64,000 bases of DNA from JAJRAN01 sp963827135 (GCA_963827135.1 CAWGZX010000003.1:186001-250000), one strand, 5' to 3'. Counted from the stretch's first letter, positions 17,391-26,665 are shown. Notes: generated by a model from the letters alone, not told the origin. Numbers and translations: made by a program.

Positions 17391-19133
17391 ATGGTCGGTA
17401 GAGCCACATCGGTACTCATCGTCGTGTGTTTGCTGCTGGGTACATTAATGCCGATTCTAAGCTCAAACGAAGCAATCGCTCAGGAAACAGGAAAGATTGA
17501 GGCTATGGTATCGACCAAAGGCACATTCCTTTACGCTGACCCCTTTGAAGAAGACAGGCCTGAAGGCGGTTCAGATGTGGAGTCTCCAACAATAGTGGAC
17601 TTAAGAGCAAACGGCATCCTTGGCAATATGTTGATTATGATAAGCTTTCAGGGTCAAATCTGCTATGATTTGAGTCAGGACCCCCCTCAATATTCCAATA
17701 TCTTGCAGCATGAGTTATTGGGCGTATTTAGCACGAGTAACCAATTGAGACCTATCTCTGAGCTGAACAGGGTCCCCGGGGCCATTGATTACGGAAAAGA
17801 CGCTATCAGCGGCGAGACATGGTTTGATGAACGCACTACGGACATCCCCCAGGACTTTGAAATTACCCCAGATATGGAGGTATTTGTTCCTAGTAACGCG
17901 AAATACCTTTTCATCTGTACGATCGATGTCTACTACCCCGACAACCTCGGAACAATCCATGTTTCCATTGATAAGGACACCGATGGGGACAGCCTTTATG
18001 ACTCCTGGGAGGAGGAGGGCATCGATTTCGATAAGAATGGCGAAGTGGACCTCGACCTCCCCATGCTCGGCGCCGATTGGGAGCATAAGGACATTTTCGT
18101 TGAGGCTGATTACATGGCTGGTAAGGCGCCAAACCAAGACGCCATCAACGACGTGAAAGCTGCCTTCTATAACGCACAGGTGTCGAATCCTGACGGCGTC
18201 AAGGGGATCAACCTCCACGTCCTGATCGATGAGGAAGTCCTTAAGATAGATGCCATCAGTTTTGCGGATTTCTACACCCTGAAGAATAAGCATTTCGGAA
18301 CAGTGGACGAGCAGTCGAACGTCAACACAATCCAAGCGAAGAAGATGGTCTATCGCTACTGCCTCTTCGCGGACAGACTATCAATAGCTGGAGTCAGCCC
18401 AAAATGCCCAGGTGTCGCTGAGGGCTGCCTATGTGACGATTTCATATTGGCCTTCGGAGCTTTCAGTAACGGTGGGAGTCGCGAGGACCAAGCAGCTGTT
18501 TTCATGCATGAGCTGGGACACACGCTTGGCCTAAGGCATGGAGGAAACGTCGAAGTGAATTACAAACCTAATTATCTGAGCATCATGAACTATGCCTTCC
18601 AATATAATTCATATGTACCTACCAGGCCCTTGGACTATTCCTACGGCAAATGCAGTTTCCTAGATGAGACTAACCTTCTCGAGAAAGACGGAATAGGCCA
18701 AGCCAGGGTAACAGTATGGCAGGGACCCAACGGAACGATTTTCACAAACCCACCAGGTGATGCAATCGATTGGAACAATAATGGAGTGTGCGATTTTAGT
18801 ATAGTTATGAACCTAAATAACTGGTCGAACTGTCCCAGTCCGCCCGGCCAGGTATTGGAGGACTTTAACGATTGGGCGAATCTGGCCTATAAGTTCCGCG
18901 GGACCCCACTCTCCGCCGCGAGTGCCACTCCCGAGGATTATCACACCGAGCTGAACACTGATCAAATTGAAGAGATGGCAGAGGAGACGGCGAACGTAAT
19001 CGTGGTCGATTCCCCCGCTGTCGAAGACACGGACGCTGGCTTACCAATGGAAGCTGTCCTCGGGATCGTGGGAGTGGCCGCGATAGTCATTGTAGTGGCG
19101 GTCCTATTCTTCATGCGCAAAAAGAAGAAGTGA
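17391..19133 (+). CDS. Secreted, membrane-anchored metzincin metalloprotease
   Basis: A 580-residue extracellular zinc protease. It has a signal peptide (hydrophobic TSVLIVVCLLLGTLMPIL at residues 6-23), a long ectodomain, the zinc motif HELGHTLGLRH (H373, E374, H377, H383) and a Met-turn SIMNY with M399, which together define a metzincin. A calcium-type motif DTDGDSLYDSWEEEG with a second DFDKNGEVD lies near residues 195-220. The C-terminus is one membrane helix (VLGIVGVAAIVIVVAVLFF) followed by RKKKK, so the enzyme is held on the outer face of the membrane. Base composition is richer in A+T than the korA side, and diverged repeat copies flank the gene. The substrate is unknown. Confidence 0.88.
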   Translation: MVGRATSVLIVVCLLLGTLMPILSSNEAIAQETGKIEAMVSTKGTFLYADPFEEDRPEGGSDVESPTIVDLRANGILGNMLIMISFQGQICYDLSQDPPQYSNILQHELLGVFSTSNQLRPISELNRVPGAIDYGKDAISGETWFDERTTDIPQDFEITPDMEVFVPSNAKYLFICTIDVYYPDNLGTIHVSIDKDTDGDSLYDSWEEEGIDFDKNGEVDLDLPMLGADWEHKDIFVEADYMAGKAPNQDAINDVKAAFYNAQVSNPDGVKGINLHVLIDEEVLKIDAISFADFYTLKNKHFGTVDEQSNVNTIQAKKMVYRYCLFADRLSIAGVSPKCPGVAEGCLCDDFILAFGAFSNGGSREDQAAVFMHELGHTLGLRHGGNVEVNYKPNYLSIMNYAFQYNSYVPTRPLDYSYGKCSFLDETNLLEKDGIGQARVTVWQGPNGTIFTNPPGDAIDWNNNGVCDFSIVMNLNNWSNCPSPPGQVLEDFNDWANLAYKFRGTPLSAASATPEDYHTELNTDQIEEMAEETANVIVVDSPAVEDTDAGLPMEAVLGIVGVAAIVIVVAVLFFMRKKKK

Positions 19134-19249
19134 TGTAAACCCTTTCCCTTCAATTTTCTTAATTTAGAAGACGGTAAGGCTAAGGCTCCCTTTCGTGAAG
19201 ATACCTCAGCTCAGCAATCGCTATTCGTCTTCTATTCCAAGGGGCTAGA

Positions 19250-19357
19250 CTTTGCTATCGCCGGGGAAGTTACCTCGGCTTATCCAGATTATTATTAATA
19301 TGATATCATCAAAATTAAAAATGCATTCTATGAGTTTTGCTGGGAAACCTTTTGTGC
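19250..19357. repeat. Intergenic repeat copy 2, downstream of the protease gene
   Basis: A diverged direct copy of 17152-17262 within the 372-base gap between the protease and the exporter permease (19134-19505). It keeps TCGCCGGGGAAG, CTCGGCTTATCCAGATTA, ATCAAAATTAAAAATGC and GGGAAACCTTTT. The left arm of the copy 1 hairpin is not preserved. A TATA-like TTTAATATAAAC follows at about 19388-19400, but no gene follows on the plus strand. The rest of the gap shows no coding sequence. Confidence 0.7.
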
Positions 19358-19505
19358 TCTCGATATTCCAATATGTCGGAAAGAGGGCTTTAATATAAAC
19401 TGAGTTCAACTGCGTTCTCGAAATTTGAGACCTAGAAGATCGGACCTCATTCATAAGAGTGATATGAATCATTTCCTGAATTTTCCAATGAAGATTTCGG
19501 ATGAT

Positions 19506-21068
19506 CTATTCTATGGACTTGATTTTCCTGCTGCCAGCCATCAGCAATATCGAGCCGATGCCTGAGCTGAGCAACAGCAATGCTAAAAGACCCCAAGGCT
19601 CACCGAAGGCCACGATGCATATGACATAGAGGAAGAACGATATTGCCAAGACGGAGATGGCGTTCCAGATTGCCTCCATTGGCCTTTCGCTGAATGAGGG
19701 CGAGAGCAGGAACAGACCGATTGACATAATAACGTAGGCAGATGCAATCGCAACGACCGCTAATGTGAGCAAGATTGTATCTATCCAGGGAACGCTCGAG
19801 GGTACGAGTACGATCAGGGCAGAGATGGCTGCCACTGGCTGAACCACGATACATCCTTGCATGATCCTTGCCCTGATCAGCCTGGACTCGCCTCTTGGCG
19901 CCTTACGGTAGATGAAAAGGTTATCCTTTCCTCTAGCCGTTACCTCACCGACGACAAAGACGCAAAGGAAGGCCATCATCCAAGTGATAGTGAGGAGGGC
20001 TATACTCACGTAGTCGCCTTGTGGCAGGGAGCTGAGCATAAACAGCTCCATCATCGAGACCAGACCGAGGATGTAGATAACCCTTGAGATGTTCTCCAGC
20101 CTGCGTCCATAGTCCTTCATGACTGTGACCACAACTGTGGCAAAAGAGCCTTTGGCGCTCAATAATCGAACATATCTATAGAATCCCCCCTCAGGTTTGG
20201 CTTTCGCAGTCGAGAATGATACTGGTTCGAGGTCGTATGCCCTTCCTGAAAGTTTTACGCCAACAAAGATCGAACCTATCAGGAAGGCTGTTAAACCGAA
20301 GATGCCCAAGACCGTTGCGGCAAGGTCGAAACCGACATCGCCCGGGTGGTGCAGGAATCGGAGGATGACATCAGCGCCCCAGGAGCTTGGTAGCAGCAAG
20401 AAAGAACCTGAAAGTGGGCTACCGCGTCCCTGTAGTGCGTCCAGCATATCACCGTTCATCGCCGAGTACATTACTGCGACAAGAGGCAAGGAGATCAGCA
20501 TCGCCAGAGCCTGCCCTGCCTCCCTTCCCCGAACGCTCCTTCCGAGCCATGCTTTCAGGATAGCTGCGATGAGCACTCCAATCCAGAGGGCGCTCATGAT
20601 GATCAGGATGAACACCAACACAGCCAGGAGCACCTGATCCATCGTGATGCCGAAGGGGATGAACAGAGCCAGGAAGGTGCCGGCGATGATTGAGACGACG
20701 ATGGCGTATAGCGGCAATGAGCCAAGGTACTTTCCTAGGAGAACATCTTTCGGTTCGACTGGCGCCGAGAGGACCGTCTCTAACGGTGTGATGTTGGTGT
20801 CCTGCAATGTCTGCATGATCGGGATGGTGAGGATGCTGACGAAGATCACGAATAACATGACCTGCATGAACGCCAGCGCGGCGTCGGAAAGGAGGAACGT
20901 CCTAGTGTAATCAGACGCCAACGAGAACATCGCCGGTGCCACGAATAGAACGTATAACATCACTGCTGCCAGCGCCAGGAAAGGGAAGACCATGCGGTAG
21001 CGGCGGAAACCGCTGGTCTTAAGGAGGTATTCGTTCTTTGCGATGATAAGCCATTTAGGTCGCCTCAA
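19506..21068 (-). CDS. ABC-2 type exporter permease
   Basis: A membrane protein of about 520 residues with roughly twelve hydrophobic spans, encoded directly after its ATPase. The N-terminus LIIAKNEYLLKTSGFRRYR is the cytosolic start usual for ABC-2 permeases of the NatB type. The frame is open from 21110, but TTG 21066-21068 is preceded by GGAGGGG at good spacing and overlaps the ATPase stop by 14 bases, so I take it as the start. The substrate is unknown; candidates are lipids, peptides or ions. The ATPase, permease and protease form one A+T-richer segment. Confidence 0.85.
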   Translation of the reverse strand: MRRPKWLIIAKNEYLLKTSGFRRYRMVFPFLALAAVMLYVLFVAPAMFSLASDYTRTFLLSDAALAFMQVMLFVIFVSILTIPIMQTLQDTNITPLETVLSAPVEPKDVLLGKYLGSLPLYAIVVSIIAGTFLALFIPFGITMDQVLLAVLVFILIIMSALWIGVLIAAILKAWLGRSVRGREAGQALAMLISLPLVAVMYSAMNGDMLDALQGRGSPLSGSFLLLPSSWGADVILRFLHHPGDVGFDLAATVLGIFGLTAFLIGSIFVGVKLSGRAYDLEPVSFSTAKAKPEGGFYRYVRLLSAKGSFATVVVTVMKDYGRRLENISRVIYILGLVSMMELFMLSSLPQGDYVSIALLTITWMMAFLCVFVVGEVTARGKDNLFIYRKAPRGESRLIRARIMQGCIVVQPVAAISALIVLVPSSVPWIDTILLTLAVVAIASAYVIMSIGLFLLSPSFSERPMEAIWNAISVLAISFFLYVICIVAFGEPWGLLALLLLSSGIGSILLMAGSRKIKSIE

Positions 21069-21846
21069 CCGGACCCCTCCACAAAAGGAGCTCTGTCTTG
21101 TCCTTGCCACCGGTCAGCTCGATAAACGCCTGCTCGAGGTCGGTCGTTCCCGCCTTCTCGATTATCTCCTTGACCGTGCCTATCGTGACGAGCCTTCCCT
21201 GATTGATTATCGCCAGGCGGTCGCAGACCTCCTCCACCAATGGAAGGAGGTGGCTACTGACGAAGACTGTCTTATTCGCCTTCGTTGAGAGGTCCTTGAT
21301 CAAGTCCTTCACGACGATCGAGGCGCGAGGGTCCAATGCGGACGTAGGTTCGTCGAGGAATATTATTGGGGGGTCGTGGATCAATGCGGCAGCGATCAGG
21401 ACCTTCTGTTTCATGCCCTTCGAGAATCCTTCGATGAGGTCGTTCTCCCTGGAGCTCAGATCAAACATGACGAGTAGCCGATCCACCCTCTCAGACAATA
21501 TTCGCTTGTCCACGTCATAAAGGGCACCAACGAACTCTAAATATTCGTGCGGGCTGAGCCGTTCATAAAGGCCTGGGTTCTCGGCGAGCAATCCTGTGCT
21601 CCGTTTGACCTTCTCTTTTTCCTTCAGGTCGTGACCATTGACGTTAGCAGTCCCAGACGTCGGCTGGAAAATGCAATTGAGTATCCTGATGAGCGTTGTC
21701 TTGCCGGAGCCGTTCGGACCGAGAAGTCCGAAGACCTCGCCCTGGTTGACGGAGAAGCTGACATCCTGCAGGGCGATTATCTCGTTCCTCTTACCGAATG
21801 TCTTAGAGATACCGTTGACGCTAATTATTGGGGCGTTTGATTTCAT
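21055..21846 (-). CDS. ABC transporter ATP-binding protein
   Basis: A 263-residue nucleotide-binding subunit. Walker A is GLLGPNGSGKTT near residue 40, the Q-loop region is LLAENPGLYERLSP, the signature is FSKGMKQK, Walker B is IIFLDEPTSALDP and the switch His is in VFVSSHLLPLVEE. The sequence type matches ABC-2 exporters (NatA-like). ATG 21846 follows an A+T-rich promoter region; the stop overlaps the permease start. Acts on the cytoplasmic face of the membrane. Confidence 0.95.
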   Translation of the reverse strand: MKSNAPIISVNGISKTFGKRNEIIALQDVSFSVNQGEVFGLLGPNGSGKTTLIRILNCIFQPTSGTANVNGHDLKEKEKVKRSTGLLAENPGLYERLSPHEYLEFVGALYDVDKRILSERVDRLLVMFDLSSRENDLIEGFSKGMKQKVLIAAALIHDPPIIFLDEPTSALDPRASIVVKDLIKDLSTKANKTVFVSSHLLPLVEEVCDRLAIINQGRLVTIGTVKEIIEKAGTTDLEQAFIELTGGKDKTELLLWRGPVEAT

Positions 21847-22186
21847 CCAGAAAATGGCGATTTAAACGTTGCTATTTAGACCTGCCCTATCGAAGAACCG
21901 GTTTGATGGACTACTCGGTTAGCTTGTGTACTGATAGTATCGTGGAGGTTGCCTAATTTCGCATCATATTCCTTCCAATCACCGTTGTTATGCATAACCA
22001 CGAAGAATCGAAAAACCAAACCGGAGGTAAACCTAAAAGCGGCCATTGTCTGCTCATCATCATCACTGTTAGGCGCGGATGCATTAAGCTGCTGGCTCAA
22101 CGGTTTCTGCGACATGGTTAGCGCGCGTTTCAGGCCGGCTGATGGCATCATTCCATTCTTATATCGGGAGATAGCTAACGCACTGG
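21847..22186. other. Noncoding gap between exporter and FAD oxidoreductase
   Basis: No convincing gene on either strand. It must hold the divergent promoters of the ABC ATPase (minus) and the oxidoreductase (plus); CTATTTAGA near 21870 on the plus strand is A+T-rich, but no TATA box is certain. Short open frames here lack start signals and domain character. Confidence 0.4.
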
Positions 22187-23488
22187 ATGTGCCGAGAGAA
22201 GGGTTCTCCTTGGATAATGGAGATGGACGATGGTCTGCGCTTCCCCGCACTCGATCATGACCTCGAGGCGGATGTGGTCATTGTGGGCGGGGGCATCGCA
22301 GGCATGTCCACCGCCTACTTCCTGGCAGAGGGGTCCGACCTTCGGATCGCATTGCTGGAGAGGGACCGGATCGGACATGGCTCCAGCGGCCGCAACGCCG
22401 GGCAGGGCTTGGCCGTAATGGAGCGAAGCTTCGCCGACCTCCTCAATGATCACGAGGGAGGGCATATCGCAGATATCCTGAATCAGCTGGAATCCGGCCA
22501 TATGCTCCTCCGTGAGTTGTGCCGGGAGGTCGACCATCGACCCGAGCCGATAGAGAGCGTGGTCTGGACTGGCCTCTCCGGCATCGACGAGATCACCGAC
22601 GCATTGATCGAACTTGAGCTGCGTCAAAGGTTCAAAGCGCCCATGCATTCGCTGGTGGTGGCGGAGGAGGTCGTAGGGAGGCTGCGAATCCACCATTCTA
22701 TCAAAGACCTGGTGTCGACGGAGAAGGCCCGGTGGCTGCAGGATGTGTTGCACACCAAGGACGACTACTTGGCCGCCTTCGCCTCCCAAGTCTCGCTGGT
22801 CAACAGCGGGAAGCTATGCCAGTCCATTGCCCGATATCTCTTTCGCAAGCACCTGGGACGAATCGGCATCTTCGAGGGCAGCGCCGTCGAGCGAATCGAT
22901 GGCGGACCGGGGCTGAAGGCGTGGTTCAGAGAGTACGCTGCATCCGCGAGGGCGGTGGTGCTCTGCACAAACGGGTATCCGGTGCCGCTTATTTCATCGG
23001 GCGCTCAACTTAAAGCTACCAGTTCGCTCAAGCAGTACCTGGCATCCATGGTGGCGTACGAGCCCACGGACAGGCAGAGCCCAGGGGCCTACATTTATTA
23101 TCATGAGGAAGGGGACCCGCGCGAGGAGCCCTACTTCTATTTCACCCGTAGGCCCTTCGATGTGACCGGAAAGGACCTTGTGGCGGTCGGGGGCCCCCAA
23201 GTGCAGGTTGTAGGAGACCTGGACCCGGAGGTGGAACTGCCAGACGGGGTCTACGGCCGCATCGATGACTTCGTAGAGCGTTCGTCCCTCGATCCTCTGA
23301 GGAACGGCAAGGCGCGGTGCTGGAATGGGCTCATGGGTTACACCTCGGACGGGCTTAGGCTGGTCGGCCCCGATCATGAGGTGGAGGGTCTATGGTACAA
23401 CCTCGGCTGCAACGGCGTCGGTCTACTGCCGTCCTTGGTCGAGGGGCGGAAGGTGGCGAGGCAACTGGGGGAGAGGCTCAGGCGATAA
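22187..23488 (+). CDS. FAD-dependent oxidoreductase, DAO family
   Basis: A flavoprotein of up to 433 residues of the glycine/D-amino-acid oxidase family, which oxidises amines. The FAD-binding Rossmann motif is ADVVIVGGGIAGMSTAYFLAE at residues about 28-48, followed by GHGSSGRNAGQG, typical of DAO enzymes. The C-terminus YNLGCNGVGLLPSL is the second FAD-contact loop. Starts at ATG 22187, 22217 or 22223 are open; none has a clear ribosome-binding site. It stands alone, so the substrate cannot be inferred from neighbours. Confidence 0.88.
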   Translation: MCREKGSPWIMEMDDGLRFPALDHDLEADVVIVGGGIAGMSTAYFLAEGSDLRIALLERDRIGHGSSGRNAGQGLAVMERSFADLLNDHEGGHIADILNQLESGHMLLRELCREVDHRPEPIESVVWTGLSGIDEITDALIELELRQRFKAPMHSLVVAEEVVGRLRIHHSIKDLVSTEKARWLQDVLHTKDDYLAAFASQVSLVNSGKLCQSIARYLFRKHLGRIGIFEGSAVERIDGGPGLKAWFREYAASARAVVLCTNGYPVPLISSGAQLKATSSLKQYLASMVAYEPTDRQSPGAYIYYHEEGDPREEPYFYFTRRPFDVTGKDLVAVGGPQVQVVGDLDPEVELPDGVYGRIDDFVERSSLDPLRNGKARCWNGLMGYTSDGLRLVGPDHEVEGLWYNLGCNGVGLLPSLVEGRKVARQLGERLRR

Positions 23489-23827
23489 GTTCGAATGCCA
23501 TTTTCAATCTCAAAAAGCATCTAACTAGTGGCAAACTTGCCAATGCCCTCTTTGACTTTCAGGTCGCGCATTATGAGGCATGGATCGACACAGACGACTG
23601 AGCGGTACTATTGCCGCACCAGAGCTGAACCTGCCTTCGCCCGGGTCAATGAGGCATACAACTCGATTCTCATGCCCGAGCCAGCTATAAGTGCAAAAAA
23701 CGATATAATTGAATTCGAAAAATAATTGTCTGGATGAGAGGGTGAGTGGTCTCGGCTTAGCCCACTCAACCTCTCCGATGAAGCGCAAATGTAAATCTTT
23801 ATTATGGCAGGAATTATGGGAAGGAGC
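23489..23827. other. Noncoding gap with an 18-base match to the protease-flanking repeat
   Basis: No credible gene. At 23542-23559 the sequence AATGCCCTCTTTGACTTT is identical to 17228-17245 inside repeat copy 1. The nadA promoter lies at the right end: AAATCTTTA near 23791-23799 is about 28 bases before ATG 23828. Confidence 0.5.
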
Positions 23828-24736
23828 ATGTCCCTGGTCGCCCAGGTAAGGAAGCTCAAGCAAGAGAGGAACGCGGTCATCCTCGCCCACAATTACCAAG
23901 TGCCAGAGGTGCAGGACGTTGCTGATTTCGTTGGCGACTCGCTCGGCTTGAGCATGCAAGCGACCAGGACGGAGGCGGACGTAATCGTGTTCTGCGGCGT
24001 GGACTTTATGGCGGAGAGCGCCAAGGTGCTCAATCCTTCCAAGAAGGTCCTGCTCCCCGAGCTCGATGCCCAATGTCCAATGGCGGCCATGCTAGACGTA
24101 GAAGGCTTGCTGGACCTCAAAGCCAAGTATCCAGATGCCGAGGTGGTCGGGTATGTCAATTCATCCGCTGCCACCAAGGCGGAGATGGACGTGTGCTGCA
24201 CATCGTCGAATGCGGTGAAGGTAGTGTCCTCCTTAAAGTCCAAGGAGGTTATCTTCGTCCCTGACGAGAATCTGGGGAAATGGGTGCAGAGGTGGGTCCA
24301 TGACAAGGAGATCATCCTTTGGCCAGGGTTCTGCCCCACTCACAACTCGGTCTCTCCCGCCCAAGTGATGAAGGAGAAGGAGCTCCACCCCAAGGCCATA
24401 GTGATCGCTCATCCCGAATGCCGCCCCGAAGTGCTGGACATCGCCGACGCGGTCAAGTCCACCGAGGGCATGATCAAGCTGGTCAAGGAGTCCGCGGACA
24501 AGGAATTCGTCATCGTCACCGAGCAGGAGCTGTTACACCGCCTGAAGAAGGAGGCGCCAGGAAAAAGGTTCCATTCCATCCCAGGGATGATCTGCCCCAA
24601 CATGAAGCGCATCGACCTGCGCTCAGTCCTCCGCTCGCTCGAAGGCCTGGAGCACGAGATAACCCTGCCAGAGGACGTCATCAGGCGTGCACGGGTCCCG
24701 CTGCAGAGGATGATGGACATCGGGAGAGGGGACTGA
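23828..24736 (+). CDS. nadA: Quinolinate synthase
   Basis: A 4Fe-4S enzyme that condenses iminoaspartate with dihydroxyacetone phosphate in NAD synthesis. The 302-residue sequence begins MSLVAQVRKLKQERNAVIL, then HNYQVPEVQD, FCGVDFMAE, DVCCTSSNA, WPGFCPTH and PGMICPNM; the cysteines of the last three regions are the usual cluster ligands. The frame is open from 23804, but ATG 23828 gives the N-terminus of archaeal NadA and follows GGAAGGAG. NadB and NadC are not in the window. Confidence 0.95.
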   Translation: MSLVAQVRKLKQERNAVILAHNYQVPEVQDVADFVGDSLGLSMQATRTEADVIVFCGVDFMAESAKVLNPSKKVLLPELDAQCPMAAMLDVEGLLDLKAKYPDAEVVGYVNSSAATKAEMDVCCTSSNAVKVVSSLKSKEVIFVPDENLGKWVQRWVHDKEIILWPGFCPTHNSVSPAQVMKEKELHPKAIVIAHPECRPEVLDIADAVKSTEGMIKLVKESADKEFVIVTEQELLHRLKKEAPGKRFHSIPGMICPNMKRIDLRSVLRSLEGLEHEITLPEDVIRRARVPLQRMMDIGRGD

Positions 24737-25010
24737 GCTAGAAAAGGAAACGCAGAAGGTTTCAGGATAGAGGCTAAAGGTTCGTATCCAGGAGGGGCTC
24801 GATAGTCGAATTTCTCCTCCCCCTTCCGGTTCGTGCGCCTAATGAGCATCAACGCCAGGAGCATGGAGGCGCAGGTGTGAACACTACAATGATTGTGAGT
24901 TCCTGTCTCAACGTGGCAGATTGTCAACTTATTGTCCTCAAATCGTGCACGTTCCTGAAATTAGGAAATTATCAGAATGTCCATGAAGCCTAAATTTCGA
25001 GGTTGGCCAC

Positions 25011-25640
25011 CTAAATGAGCTTTAGCGTCGCCGAAAGGATGAAGTAGACACCGAAGACGAGCATTATGCCGCCAGATGCCACGAACAGCCACTTGTGCCA
25101 CTTGGAGGCCCAGATGTCCTTGCTGCGGTTGACGGAGTAGGACACCACCACGTACCAGATCAAATCCACGCTGATATGGACGATGATGAATAGAGGCAGC
25201 ATGATCCAGCCGAAGGTAACGGCCCCGGCCACCAGAGCGGCACCTGCCGTAGCCCACCAGATGAGCCAATAGGGATTGGCGGCGGTCATGATGAATCCCG
25301 AGGTGACGACCTTGCCCTTGCTCTCGTCGCATACCAGAATTGCTTTGTTCCTGGATCGCAGAAGATCGGCGCCCATGTAGATGAGGATCCCGCCCCCGAC
25401 AAGTCCGACGATGATGAAGACGGCCTCGCTCTGCAGCAAGACCCCCAATCCCAGGAATATGGCCACGATGAGCGGCGCCTCGATCAAAGCGTGACCGAGG
25501 GCGATCCTCAATCCGGCCTTGGGGTCCTGATATCCCTTGCAGATGGTAGTGGCCAGCAGCGGGCCTGGAGCCATCACGCCGCTCAAGGAGATGAGAGCGA
25601 CGGCACCCAGGTATAGCGCCGCCTCCACTGCCCCGGCCAT
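25011..25640 (-). CDS. LysE-family exporter
   Basis: A 209-residue membrane protein with about six spans, of the LysE/RhtB amino-acid exporter family. Typical parts are GVMAPGPLLATT near residue 20, then GHALIEAPLIV and the mid-protein TAANPYWLIWWATAG. The substrate is not predictable; members move amino acids or small solutes out of the cell. Its upstream neighbour on the same strand lies 63 bases away and is not functionally related in any obvious way. Confidence 0.88.
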   Translation of the reverse strand: MAGAVEAALYLGAVALISLSGVMAPGPLLATTICKGYQDPKAGLRIALGHALIEAPLIVAIFLGLGVLLQSEAVFIIVGLVGGGILIYMGADLLRSRNKAILVCDESKGKVVTSGFIMTAANPYWLIWWATAGAALVAGAVTFGWIMLPLFIIVHISVDLIWYVVVSYSVNRSKDIWASKWHKWLFVASGGIMLVFGVYFILSATLKLI

Positions 25641-25703
25641 CGGACCCCGAATGAGCGGTCCCCCATTATAATCTTGATGAATTCCAGGTTGTCCAAGGCC
25701 GCC

Positions 25704-26390
25704 CTATCCGTACCAGTGCTCGGCCCGTTCGATGTACTCCGTCGGCTCGACCTCGTGGATGGTGAGGTTCTCCACATCTATGACCTGGACACTGTGGATG
25801 TGGGCGTTGACGATCTCCTCGTTGGACACGGGAGGGTTGGAGTAGTACATGTCGCAGTAGCGCTTGACAGCCTCGATCTCCGGCTGCTGCCTCGTCCTCG
25901 GGGGCTTGGTGAGCATCCGCGGAATCGGCATGACGTAATGCGCTGGCGAGCCCAAAGAGAACTTGTTGCAGTATCCTGAATATCGAGCGATCTTGGAGGC
26001 GATGCGCGCCTTGATGTAGTCGACCGGGTCCAAGGCATGGGAGGGCGGCACGTAGCCGGTCTCGACCTCCACGATGAACGTCCCCATCCCCTTCTTGGCG
26101 AACACATCGCAGGTAAGGCCAGACTCGAGGGTGTGCTCCAACGAGACCTCGTAACCGTCCTGAACCAGGTACTTGGCCACCACCAGCTCGAGGATGGAAT
26201 GGTTTATCTTGAGCATGTTCCGCTCGCGCAGGTCCTTCAGCCTCTGCGCCAGGGAAGGCAGCTGGGCCCTGAGCTCGGGGGTGGAGCCTTCAATCATCCT
26301 CTGGATCAGCTGGTCGACGTCCTTCTCGTAGACGTTCTGCGACTCCTTCGCCCTCTTTCCCTGGGCCGTCTGGGTACCTGATAGGGCCAT
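25704..26390 (-). CDS. Archaeal protein with a possible PD-(D/E)XK nuclease-like core
   Basis: A 228-residue protein I cannot name. An N-terminal helical part (about 1-85) is rich in charged residues. The middle has KYLVQDGYEVSLEHTL, then CDVFAKKGMGTFIVEVETG. The sequence Asp in LTCDVF, a beta-strand, then EVE is the spacing of the PD-(D/E)XK core, though a Lys is replaced by Glu. A conserved-looking ARYSGYCNKFSLGSP and YVMPIPRM follow. The frame extends to 26435, but that would overlap the next gene; ATG 26390 (MALSGTQT) lies just after its stop. Function is not established. Confidence 0.6.
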   Translation of the reverse strand: MALSGTQTAQGKRAKESQNVYEKDVDQLIQRMIEGSTPELRAQLPSLAQRLKDLRERNMLKINHSILELVVAKYLVQDGYEVSLEHTLESGLTCDVFAKKGMGTFIVEVETGYVPPSHALDPVDYIKARIASKIARYSGYCNKFSLGSPAHYVMPIPRMLTKPPRTRQQPEIEAVKRYCDMYYSNPPVSNEEIVNAHIHSVQVIDVENLTIHEVEPTEYIERAEHWYG

Positions 26391-26425
26391 TGTACTCGTC
26401 CGCGTAGCACTTCTGGCTAGATGAA

Positions 26426-26665
26426 CTATTTGCACTCCCTGCTGACGATGAGCGTTAGCGTGGACCTGATGCCCTTGAGCTTGCGCACCTTGGTGGTCAC
26501 ACAGCTCTCCAATAGCTCCATGGAGTCGGCCTTCACCCTGGCCACCACATCGTATACGCCATACACGAGGAATGCCTTCTCCACCTCAGGCATCGTGCAG
26601 AGGTGGTTCAAGATGTCCATCTCCTTGCCGATCTCGGAATTTATCAGAACGATGGCGGTGGGCAT
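26426..26665 (-). CDS. Stand-alone Lrp/AsnC ligand-binding (RAM) domain protein
   Basis: A 79-residue protein consisting only of the effector-binding domain of Lrp/AsnC regulators, without a helix-turn-helix. The family pattern is seen in EIGKEMDILNHLCTMPEV, FLVYGVYDVVARVKAD and IRSTLTLIV. Such proteins form amino-acid-sensing oligomers and may partner full regulators. It lies 35 bases before the PD-(D/E)XK-like gene on the same strand and probably shares its transcript. Confidence 0.88.
   Translation of the reverse strand: MPTAIVLINSEIGKEMDILNHLCTMPEVEKAFLVYGVYDVVARVKADSMELLESCVTTKVRKLKGIRSTLTLIVSRECK

Noticed and set aside
21876..22250. Open frames on both strands between the exporter and the oxidoreductase
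   Set aside because: No ribosome-binding site, no domain, unlikely composition; neither strand convinces.
23528..23725. 65-codon frame before nadA
   Set aside because: No start signal; overlaps a repeat fragment and shows no protein-like character.
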